A DNA stretch of 64,000 nt from Trileptium ribeirensis (lineage: Eukaryota > Nematoda > Enoplea > Enoplida > Thoracostomopsidae). Position 1 is the stretch's first letter; the number at the start of each line of letters is the position of its first letter. The position numbers were made by a program, and so were the translations under genes. Below, in pieces: positions 54,994 to 64,000 of this stretch. The notes beneath the pieces are model-generated. The model saw only the letters and a list, made by a program, of their open reading frames with translations. It ran no database searches and was not told the DNA's origin. The stretch lies in contig JASANE010010197.1 in assembly GCA_030248225.1 (NCBI GenBank), forward strand, positions 1-64,000, read 5' to 3'.

Positions 54994-55280
54994 GTTAAGG
55001 CGTGATCACACGTTCAAACATTTAGCTCAAATTTTGATCTAAATTTTAAAGCGTCTTTTTTGAATTTTTGGTAAGTTTCAACATTTGAAGTGTGAATACT
55101 GTTCACAGTTATCAAGGATATTTCTTTAGCCAATCATCGCCGAGATGTATTACATGAAAATGTTTGAGCTCAAATTTTGATCACAATTTTTGCAAACATG
55201 GAATTTTCCTTTAAATATCACCGGTAAAATTTTGATAAAATTTTTAGCTCAAAATTGGAGCAAAAGCGTGCGAAAATATT
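54994..55280. mobile_element. diverged relative of hairpin family H
   Basis: GTTAAGGCGTGATCACACGT at one end, internal AGCTCAAATTTTGATCTAAA, TTAGCCAATCATCGCCGAGA, and GAGCTCAAATTTTGATCACA, AGCTCAAAATTGGAGCAAAA toward the other end. A TTAA lies at the left edge. A probable longer version of the 23,727 hairpin. Confidence 0.48.
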
Positions 55281-55459
55281 AATGCTTTTAGTGAGTTGGT
55301 GCGTTTAGTTTAGTAGAAATATGAAATGTTTATGTTTTATTGACAAACTCAGAGTTAGCGGTGAATTTAGGATACCCTTAAACCTTAGGACGACCTTTGG
55401 GAGTTGAATGTAAATTTCATATACATTGGGTACGCCAGGATTTTATATATTAATCCGCA

Positions 55460-55740
55460 TAAAGAAACAAGCACTTCACTGCTAAGTCAAATTTGACTTA
55501 AATGAGTCGATCCCAGACAGACTCACTGCCGTCCAGTCACATTCAGGCTCAATTTGAATCAATAATTTGTTGACTCAGGAAGTAAGTCAATATTTGATTC
55601 AGTCAGAGTCAGAATTCTCACAGTCAGAGGCAAGATTGATTCAGACGGAATGAAATTTGAGTCATTTAAAGACCCAGGTTAGTACCGACCCAACTGAATC
55701 AAATATGACCCATCGTTCATACAGAGTCAGTATATATATA
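55460..55740. repeat. GACTCA/GAGTCA-rich degenerate repeat
   Basis: At least ten GACTC or GAGTC words in ~280 bp, in both orientations, with TTTGA spacers. Two are exact AP-1-type sites (TGACTCA near 55,575 and TGAGTCA near 55,658), but the regular, low-complexity context makes a degenerate simple repeat the more economical reading. Confidence 0.45.
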
Positions 55741-56859
55741 ACACTAGACAGTTAAGCACTGTGATCGAGGCAAGTTCTAGGACTTAATATGCTTGTTACG
55801 ATTAGGTCGGAAACCCAATCTTTAATTTTGCCGTACCCATAATCTTTGAAGTATTTTACCAAAGTGTAGTATTAAAATGTACAAAATTGGTCGAAGTAAA
55901 TGCTCAAAGACTGATTAGAGGCTCACGATAGTCTCCCGCTACTGGGTTCATCAGACTGAGAGTGCAACTTTAAAGAAATGCTCCTTTCAGGGCAGCTAGT
56001 TTATTTATATATCAAAAATTAGTTAATTTATCACTAAATTACTTAGCTAACCAAACATAACAATTTTATATTGTACGTTTACAAACATTGTAAACGATAC
56101 TGTCTTAAGACCTTGTGACACCTGACAGATCAGCTTGGCATCCGGGTTTGTCTGACGGAAAGTCGAAAACCTTATCGTTTACCCGATGGTTGTGATCAAA
56201 GTAAAAGTTGAACATATAATGTTTAATAGTTTATTTTAAAACTGAGAGTTACACAGATATAATGTGATGGTTGTAGCAGCAGTTAAAGGGGTTTATTTGT
56301 TGTAGCGTTGTGTGAGGGATGTCAAATAAACACATTGATAGTACTTAATCATTGCGAAAAAAATCGCAAAGAAGATAAACAACGAGATCGCATCATAAGA
56401 TACGAACATTGAGAAAGATTTGTTTGTACTGATATAAGTTGCAGGTGTGTTTGTGTGTCGTGGTAACCTTTAACGTCCGTCCGTCCGTACTCGACGTACT
56501 GATTTAGTATAACTGAAGCCACTAAACAACAAATAATAATAAATTTAAATGCTAAAATATTAGAAAGTGCGTGAATTCTGTTTATGTATGAAAACTTAGT
56601 ACTATCAGTTTACTAAACTTAGTACATCTAAAGGACATTGTCTTTTCAAGAATTTCACCCACGTTTTAAGTCAAGAGTTGTGTTTCTATTCATATAAGGT
56701 CACGGCTGTGTCCTCAACTGTCCGCCGCAGAAGTAGTGATATGAAAGTAGCGCCGTGTCAAAAAATTTAGTGCGAACTGTGCGAAAAGGACTGTTTTGGG
56801 AACCAGATATCGCGAATTATTCCAAATACCAATGTTCAGAACCCTTGAAGTACAGTTAC

Positions 56860-57215
56860 GGAATTTCAAGTTGTGTTCAAATATTCAAACATTTTAAGCA
56901 TAATAGTATTAGCCTCCTGAAATTCGTTCAAAATTTGAATTCAAATTTTGACCAACATTTAATAGCACTTTTTCTTTTTTACTGAATTTGAACATGTAGA
57001 TTGCTGTTCACACTTTTGTAAAGTTGTCGCATTAGCCAATCAGTGACAAAGAACATATGATGAAAATTTTGATATAAAAATAAAATCTGAGCTCAGATTT
57101 TAAAGCATGACGATTTTGCACATTTTCTCTTGCATACTCGTTTCTTTTTCATAAAATTTCAAGCTCAAAAAATTTTATCACAAAATTTTACCACGGGACT
57201 ACACCTTTAGACTAA
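56860..57215. mobile_element. diverged relative of hairpin family H
   Basis: Contains CGTTCAAAATTTGAATTCAA, ATTTTGACC, ATTAGCCAATCAGTGACAAA and, near the right end, AAGCTCAAAAAATTTTATCA, matching the block order of 54,994-55,280. Confidence 0.45.
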
Positions 57216-58748
57216 AACAATAATTATTTGTCCTTTTATAACAAATCAACTACCACCGTATACAAATTTCTGGCTAGAGCCTTGATTGATGTTTTAATTT
57301 TAATTCGACTAAATACTGTATTTCCAGCCTATTTATAAAACTATAGATGTGTAGGCCAACTCTACTTTATGTAGAATCGGTTATTTAAAACATAGCGCTT
57401 TAATATAGATAGTTATTTTTATTATTAAGAAGAATAGATAACAACAAGAGTAGACTTAGCGTATAAAATTGCCTTGTCTGAAAATACAGCCCAGAAAGTT
57501 TTAGCTTTAGCCCGAACTATATATTATCTTTTTCCAAGAAGTAGGTATGTCACAGCAGCATAAAGACTACCCCCCGAATTAAAACGCCTTCATCGTTAAC
57601 TATTATGTAAAATTTTAACGTTCTAATGCTTAACTTCTGTACCTAAACCGTTGAATTTGCTAATTAAGCTTTTAACGAAATCAGCTATTTCTATTTCGCA
57701 ATGAAGCTCGTTTATGTGACGGTCGAATTTTACACCTTGTAACACTTCATTGCAATAGCTTTTAATTTACTTGGCCTTCATTGCGGAATTCATCAGAAGT
57801 ATCACTAAGAGGAAATGAGGCATTCTCCAACTACTATCTGTGCTTTTGTATAACATTAGGTAAAAGTGCTATAGAAAAGCACATGAATTACGATTTATAA
57901 TTACCGTGTCAAGTTTCTGTTTCGCATTAACTGTAGTCGAATAAATTCGTGATGTTTGCTAAGCGCCATTTTAATCGGCAAGCCTGACTCCAGGAGGCAG
58001 GTTCTAAACTATTCCGGTATAACCACATTAGAGAGTGAAATACTGCTTTAGCGCATATGGAACCGATCTGAGACAATATGAAAACAATGTTGCAGCCTGA
58101 CTACTACGATAATAATATCAACATAATCCACAATACACGCAACATAATAAAGAGGACATAGAAGGGAAGAAGCTGGGCTAATTGGCCGGCTTCTATATTA
58201 TAGGTGTCGAAGGTCTGTCGGCACAGGTAGGGTAGGTGGTTTTGAGAGGGGTGGTTGGGGCGTGGGGAGGTTGTCAGGCAGGTGGTACATTTTCAGAAAG
58301 TTTAGGCACCCAAAATTCCCTCCAATTTTTTCTTAATTTCCGATATTTTTACCAATTTTGTAGTAATTTGTGCCAAGTTTTTCACCAAGTTTTTGTTAGT
58401 TGTTTTAATTTTCCGCGCGCATTCGCCGCGGACGCAGCGGGTCATGACTGGCGGAAATGCGACTTAAGTGGTTAAGGTCCCACACTTGGTGGGGGTAACC
58501 CCTTAGCACTCCTATCAACATCCATATTCTGTATCCTTCCACTACGAAATCTCCAAAAATTTTGGTAGATTAAAATATTTTAAAACTAATAGCAGAACCA
58601 GCTGCACCATTATTTTCGTCAGAACTGTCTATTTTAATACGTTTGTTTGGTATAAAAGGAATTTAGCTCTTAAATTACACAAATCGTTATCAGAAGGTTT
58701 ACTTCATTTTGTCATAAAGTTGTATGCTAAAAAATTACTAACTTAATC
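57216..58748. other. no supported gene
   Basis: A G-rich patch at 58,215-58,290 (GGTAGGGTAGGTGG, GGTTGGGGCGTGGGGAGG) and a GC-rich piece at 58,410-58,460 (CCGCGCGCATTCGCCGCGGA) may be remnants of a mobile element. The 79-codon frame across them lacks splice or domain support. Confidence 0.4.
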
Positions 58749-59142
58749 GGGATCTCATGGACAATCTCCCCCTAGCTGTAGCTCCTGGACAATTTGTGAC
58801 TCCTGCGAAGCATCTCGAATGATGAACTGGAAGAGTGTGTCCTCCTTTTATAAAAGGAAAGAGTTAATTGTGTCGTGAGAACTAAGTTTTGAATACTTAA
58901 CTACTTACTGTAACAATTACGTTATTATGTGAACTACTGTGTCAATTTTATGTGAATTTGTCTACTGTGAGAATTATTTTACTATAACAAGTAATAATAA
59001 TAAACAGTCCAAATCGTTCCCTGGAATAACAGTGCCCAAAAACTGAGAAAAAACTTCTTGGACAATACCCTCCAAGATATACTCTCATGGAGTATTTTCA
59101 CTCCAACACAGGCTGGAAGGGGGAGATTATCTATGAGATCCC
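58749..59142. mobile_element. 394-bp MITE with ~26-bp inverted termini
   Basis: GGGATCTCATGGACAATCTC at the left faces, on the other strand, GGGATCTCATAGATAATCTC at the right, each continuing CCCCT. The interior is AT-rich with no open frame. Superfamily unassigned; flanks (CTTAATC / ATAATCG) do not give a secure target duplication. Confidence 0.7.
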
Positions 59143-59319
59143 ATAATCGTATTTATTATATGTAATTATTGCATAATATTTCTCCAGTAAAAACGGCAGA
59201 AATGAATAAAACAATCCACTATTAAGATATGTTTTACTATAATCCACTTTTATATTAGATTAGAAAAGATAGCCAGCTTAAAACGAGCATTTCACTGTAA
59301 TAGCATTTTCACTATAAGC

Positions 59320-60150
59320 CCATTCACAATTTCTGCTGAGCTTCTAATACTGCCGTTGGGGAATGGTTTGCGGACAACAAGTTGCGGCTAAATTATGCCA
59401 AAACTAAGTTAATCTACTTCAACCGCTGCACATATACATTAGCATTGCAGCAAGGGATCAGGTTATAAAACCGAGTAATATAAGACTCAATTATATTACT
59501 AGGTGTAACACTAGACTAGCATATGAAATTTGACCAGCATATAATAAACGCATTACGAACAAGTATTCGGCAACTTAGCAAAATGTGGCGGTTACGTCCC
59601 AGACTAGACGACAGTACTGGTCACATGATTATGCGAGCATTTATTGTCTCTCGCTTGGATTATTGAAACACATTGTATTGCCAGCTGCTAAACAGACGAC
59701 TTCGCCCACTTCAGATGCTGCTACACAGCGCCACCAGATGTCTCCAGAGGCGGAATTCGATAGCATATCACCTCAGTATTACATGACCTGCACTGGTTAC
59801 CCTTGCAAAAGCGCATACTGTATAAAGTTTTAACAATCATTTTCAATGCTCTCTTCTGAAACGCCGCCAATGCTTAGAGGCATGGTTCAGTTGTCATCTG
59901 TGTCCCGACTAGCTGCTAGCCAATTCTTTGTATCGACGTTTGTCGGAACGAGATTTTTTGATCTTTGAGTCCAATATAGTGGAATCTTCTTCCTAGAGGC
60001 CAGGGATCTGAACCTAACACGACTACAATTCACCAGCAGACTGAGAACGTATTTATTCAGACATTGATCGTATTTATAAAACGCGCCTGTGTAACGTTTA
60101 CCGAAATAGGCGCTATGTAAGCGTTTACTATTATTATTATTACTAGTTTA
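59320..60150 (+). pseudogene. L2/CR1-type LINE 3' end relic
   Basis: Frameshifted C-terminal part of a reverse-transcriptase ORF and 3' tail. Recognisable segments: WFADNKLRLNYAKTKLIYF (~59,360), VSRLDY (~59,645), LHDLHWLPLQKRILYKVLTI (~59,785) and, near 59,990-60,065, NLTRLQFTSRLRTYLFRH. These match the usual order in L2-like elements of the thumb/connection region, the LHWLP block and the terminal LF box. The 3' end AATAGGCGCTATGTAAGCG followed by TTATTATTATTA is the type seen in L2 tails. No RT catalytic core is present; truncated and dead. Confidence 0.78.
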
Positions 60151-60193
60151 CTATTTGTACTGTCATTTCTATATTATGTATGGTACTTATACG

Positions 60194-60329
60194 CAGGGGC
60201 TCTGCAAAGGGTGGGCAGTGATGCTAGCCCCTCCCACTTTCTGAAGGCAAACGTGAAAAAATTAACTGATCGGGTTATACCAAAATGAATGTAAACCACT
60301 CCACATTTGAGGAGCTTGCGACGCCCCTG
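60194..60329. mobile_element. hAT-like MITE, 136 bp (family M, best copy)
   Basis: Left terminus CAGGGGCTCTGCAAAGGG and, on the other strand, right terminus CAGGGGCGTCGCAAGCTCC. Flanking octamers CTTATACG and CTTACACT agree at 6 of 8 positions. Relatives at 26,591 and 50,920 share the interior GTTATAMCAAAATGA block. It lies 44 bases after the LINE tail. Confidence 0.75.
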
Positions 60330-62138
60330 CTTACACTTTCATTTAAGGGGTTTCTTAATAAATGGTTTGTTGTCAATTGAGTTGTATTTCATATTTTATA
60401 GAAAAATTAATAATTTTGATATTAATGTACTACAAATTTTGACCTTAAGTTCAAGTTCAATACCGAACTATAGGTGATTGAAAACGTTGTTGAATCGTCC
60501 GATGATAAAATTCATCATAGCAACAATCATACCGAAACTTTTATAAATATAACGAAAATACAGAAGAGTGAACATTACTCACGATAACAACGGAGATTTG
60601 AAATTTAGAGTTTTATGAAATATAAAACTAACAAATTCAAATTTCAAAAAATTAGTGCCGGTTAGTTGCGAGGACGTAATTTTATACGATACGAAAAAAG
60701 CAGTTAAGTACGGATTTATCTATTTAATTCAATTGAAATTGAAAAATTCCATATTGTGGCTTTTGCTATATAGTGTTATGGTGCCTTCGGCGTTGCAAAA
60801 GCACGTTAAAACGTCAGTTGTGTCTTGGAAATAAGCAAATTTTAAGATGAACATCTTTCTAAAGATTAGATCTGCTTAATCTGGCGGCATCCAATTCTGT
60901 AATAATTGAAATTGAAACCTTTTTTCTTAAATCCAGACAAAAATACTTATACTTAGATAAAATTTCAAAATGCTTACTTCAAAAATGGTAGACACAATCA
61001 ATACGTCAGCTACAAAGCCGATGGTATGATATGTACTACAAAGATATTCTTGATACGTATGCAAAAACATTGCCGCGACTGGGTAAAAACTCTTGAAAAA
61101 TTATATAGCACTGGTGTCCATAAGCGAGCAGAAGAGAGTTATCCTCCTAAGCCCTAACTCATATTTCCTCTCAATGCCCGGCAAAACGCCCACTCCCACA
61201 CGCGCTAAAAGCGCACATATTATTTTAGCAATTTTGAGTAAAATTACTAAATTACGAGGCAATATATAGAAAACTTATTGGGTACCCTCCTGCTCTTCCA
61301 GTCAAAACCATCCCTTCTAGACGCATCATACCCTATGACGGACAGCTAAGCTGACGGACCTTGAACACATGTGATATAAATGATTCGGGTTTATATCGTT
61401 TTGAGAAAGTTGTGGAACTTAATTGCTAATGCTTGACTGGAAATTACGTTGTTGAAATTTTCTATTAGCTTCGAAATACATTCAACTCAAGGTTAATGTT
61501 AATACAAATAACACCACTTTTCAAATGAGATTATTAGTTATCTTCCAAATAAGTTGTCTAATTTTTATTACGCACAGTCATATCCACTCCATACGTATAC
61601 TACTGGAAAATGTTTAAATATTCAAATAAATGTGATTAAAAAAGTCTGTAGAGCAAATATATTTTGCATAAATCTCGCAGTGGTTCTCCTATTGACTTTA
61701 ATTGACTTTACGGTAATTGATATTAGCACAGAACCAATTGCTACTACGTACTGACATTGATGTCAATGATGTTGATTCGACATAATCATAAAATTCAATT
61801 ACATGGTTAAACAATTTTGAATAGGACAGTATGGTAAAATAGACATGTATGAGATTTTTTTTCCTGAAATATGTCAGAATTGTATATAGCAGTACAGGGG
61901 ATAATTTTGGTATGAGATCAGGCCTGTTCGTAACAACCTGGGCGGCTCAGCTTGAAATGTTACAACTCCAAGCCGGTTCGGGCCTTGCGTTGTTTAAAAC
62001 AGCCCGAGACGAACTTGTCTGGTCTGGCCCGAAAAATTAAAAAGTGCCAAATTGTGTGCTGCGTTATGTGCGCACTATAGCCATTCAACATAACTTTTTA
62101 TTTCGAAATAAGATTTGTACGAATAAATACGATATATC
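60330..62138. other. AT-rich stretch before a candidate gene start
   Basis: No exon or tandem repeat supported. A GC-rich piece at 61,915-62,035 (CCTGGGCGGCTCAGCTTGAA, GCCGGTTCGGGCC) echoes the island at 498-650. The last 100 bases before 62,139 may include 5' untranslated sequence. Confidence 0.4.
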
Positions 62139-62175
62139 ATGAAGATGACGCGTAAAACTCAAGCATTGGAACCAG
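62139..62175 (+). CDS. candidate first coding exon
   Basis: ATG at 62,139 opens a short basic leader, MKMTRKTQALEP, and reaches a consensus donor (AACCAG|GTAAGTAC) with one base left over. A second in-frame ATG follows two codons later. The next exon-like segment in phase is 62,461-62,525. A nearer acceptor (TTTATATTTTTTATAG at 62,352) would give three more residues and a stop, so if used it would make a very short product. Twelve codons prove little on their own; the support is the donor quality and the phase match. Confidence 0.38.
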
Positions 62176-62460
62176 GTAAGTACTCCGTTTAATATCTTTT
62201 AAATGATTAATATGTCACAAGGTTAGACATATCTGCTAGGTTAAATATTTCGCTGACAAAGAACAAGTTTATTGTCACAGTTTGAAAACTGTAAGTTTGT
62301 TTTAAGAATTTTGCCTTGCACTTGTTTCACGATTATTTATATTTTTTATAGAGCCTGTATAATGAAATCAGCAATGGCATCGTTCGATTAGGTCATTGTT
62401 GCCTTAGAATCTGAAATAAACAATCTTATATGTACGCTCAAATTCGGCTAAATTCTATAG

Positions 62461-62525
62461 GCAACCAGTTAGCTACAGATTTTCACGGGTTTGGAAAATG
62501 CTATTCGTTAAGAGTATTCCTTGAG
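62461..62525 (+). CDS. candidate second coding exon
   Basis: Acceptor GGCTAAATTCTATAG and donor CCTTGAG|GTGAGA flank 65 nt. Two leading bases (GC) complete a glycine codon with the G from 62,175, and 21 codons follow: NQLATDFHGFGKCYSLRVFL then E. The exon ends in phase 0. Upstream of the acceptor the frame is closed by TAA, which fits a real boundary. The peptide has the alternating hydrophobic look of a beta strand, but no family is recognised. Confidence 0.36.
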
Positions 62526-63479
62526 GTGAGAATTTTTGGGTGCCATGCCGGGCGGGCCCACACCTAATTACAAGGGGAGAGGGCCAAAATCTTGAAAACA
62601 TCAAACCATCCAGCCTCACCAGAACGGATGAATCCGGGTCAAAAGTTTCAGTTCGTCCGCACCTCTACCCGTTATTGTTGGCAGTTGGTATTATCTACAT
62701 GCCTTTATACTGCGGTGGGCCAAGGCAATGTTGCTTTACACTTTTGGTCCATAATTTTGAGCCGGATCATAAACAAATGCAACGTCCAAGGGTGGCAACA
62801 ATCACATATCGTAAGGTTTAGTGATGCGCGAGATTCACCAAAATTTTCGAGATATTTCCTAATCTGTGCAGACCTGACTTTACAATAATGTTCTAAAAAA
62901 CAAAGCTTTCAGGTCCTCACTTTGATCAGTACTTGTGCTAGTACATATATACTCAATGCATGTGTAAATCGCTGAGTGAAAATGCTCATAATATAAAATT
63001 TCATGAAAATATTTTATTGGCAATTTTTTCCATATTCTATTCAAATTCCTGTTAACCAGTTTTTTTTAAAATCCACATGAGATAAAACTGCCAAAATTGG
63101 AAATTTTTAACAGCTATGCATGTGTCTGTTGTTGTCATAATATATATATCTAAGTAGGAAATAAAAATCAGATACTAAATTCTAGATAACTATATTTGTT
63201 TCATGTTTTACCTGAAAAATACTACATTAGAAATTTAATATCAAAACCTGACCTGAAAATATTTTAGTACCTAAGTGTTTGCCAAATTTCTATAACGTAT
63301 ACTAGGATTGCACGTAATAAAAATTTAGAAATGCGACAAGGAACCAGTTCGGCTTTTCAAAACATACTACTCCGAATTTTATAATTTTGTAAAACAGCAT
63401 TTATAGAGTAACTTGTTCTGCTGTGATTCTATATATTCGTTGTAACCATATTAGAAAACATTAGGAATTCTTTTTTCAG
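62526..63479. other. intron-like stretch
   Basis: Two overlapping open frames of 93-98 codons at 62,540-62,888 lack ATG-plus-splice support. A GC-rich start (CCATGCCGGGCGGGCCCACA) may be a mobile-element end. Otherwise AT-rich. Confidence 0.35.
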
Positions 63480-63521
63480 CTTCCTTGCAAATATGTGAAG
63501 AAACTATATAACAATGCTTAG
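63480..63521 (+). CDS. possible third exon with stop
   Basis: An excellent acceptor (AGGAATTCTTTTTTCAG) is followed in phase 0 by LPCKYVKKLYNNA and TAG. It could end the transcript that starts at 62,139, giving a product under 50 residues, or exons in between may be missing. Only 13 codons, so weak. Confidence 0.2.
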   Translation, partial: LPCKYVKKLYNNA

Positions 63522-63739
63522 TTTATCCAATTGACACCCAATCTAAAAGCATTTAAATCGCGGACAGCAAGAGTAGCTACGTCTCGAATTTCAAATTTGT
63601 AAGTTTAATCAAAAATTCCCAAACCTAGCGGTTTTTGGTAAATTACAGCTGTAGAGATTTATTCAATCGCTGGGTCTTTTGTATTCATATGGTATATGAG
63701 CTATTCAAGTTATAGACAAATATTTTCCGAACACCCAAG

Positions 63740-63795
63740 TAAATGAAATAAATAAATAAGTAAATAAATAAATAAGACTCGAAATAAATAAAATT
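63740..63795. repeat. (AAAT)n microsatellite, interrupted
   Basis: AAATAAATAAATAAGTAAAT and a second AATAAATAAAAT block, interrupted by GACTCGA. Confidence 0.85.
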
Positions 63796-64000
63796 ACAAA
63801 CTTGGTTTGGTGTTGAAAATTGCCATCTAGTGGAATTCGCGAATCGGCGGTATGGATGGTACATTCATGTTAAAACATCAAACTTTTAATCTACAGATCT
63901 GGACTAGGCTAAGAATTCAGTGGTTTCGGTTGAGGTATGCAACGCAGTTTACACACAAAAACACATGTGTCATGTCAATTTTACCATTCCAACTACCAAA

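Noticed and set aside
59585..59833. 82-codon plus-strand frame
   Set aside because: It is a shifted frame of the L2-type LINE relic; the LHWLP-type motif lies in another frame.

Overview
The window looks like animal (metazoan) nuclear DNA, probably from an AT-rich invertebrate. It is about two-thirds A+T by eye. It has no dense open reading frames, no operons and no ribosome-binding sites, but it carries LINE relics of CR1, RTE and L2 type, tRNA-derived SINE heads, several families of short inverted-repeat transposons, and small open segments bounded by canonical AG...GT splice signals. A marine invertebrate such as a tunicate would fit, but nothing in the sequence fixes the taxon. There are no bacterial, organellar or recognisable viral genes, no rRNA, no CRISPR array, and no tRNA gene that I would call intact.

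Layout. 0-4 kb: a few candidate exons on both strands and a two-copy element. 4.3-5.2 kb: a small tandem repeat beside a roughly 600-bp dispersed element whose inverted partner lies at 22 kb. 7.2-10.2 kb: a 268-bp satellite with higher-order structure. 12.7 kb: a hAT-type MITE with perfect target duplications. 15.9-16.5 kb: two candidate minus-strand exons. 19.3-20.9 kb: a foldback element next to a 206-bp satellite. 21.4-21.8 kb: an unidentified 137-codon minus-strand ORF. 22.9-23.3 kb: an 88-bp array. 23.7 kb: a small perfect hairpin. 27.4-28.2 kb: an 869-bp foldback element. 30-32.8 kb: several copies of a dispersed ~90-bp core repeat and a hAT MITE. 34.8-36.2 kb: an RTE-like LINE relic split by a hAT MITE. 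39 kb: the best coding exon (minus strand) with degenerate copies of its 3' end beside it. 40.1-42.3 kb: a CR1-type LINE, followed by a 735-bp foldback. 44.2 kb: a tRNA-derived SINE. 45.8-53.4 kb: four more tandem arrays. 54.3 kb: a candidate minus-strand first exon. 58.7-60.3 kb: two MITEs around an L2-type LINE 3' end. 62.1-63.5 kb: a candidate plus-strand gene start.

Genes. No complete gene can be read. The simplest model is intron-scale DNA of one or more minus-strand genes. Candidate exons at 54.4, 39.1, 16.5, 15.9 and 3.0 kb each have one open frame between consensus splice sites. The junctions 54.4 to 39.1 kb and 39.1 to 16.5 kb are phase-compatible, while 16.5 to 15.9 kb fits only with a secondary acceptor or a missing exon. 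A separate plus-strand gene seems to start at 62,139, where exon 1 and exon 2 are also in phase. The shorter exons could be chance, so their confidence is kept low.

Repeats. One dispersed foldback family, with arms containing a GAGCTGAGTCGAWTGGT core, is present as complete hairpins. The same core also lies inside two unrelated-looking tandem arrays (206 bp at 20 kb and 125 bp at 49 kb), which suggests that foldback arms can seed satellites.
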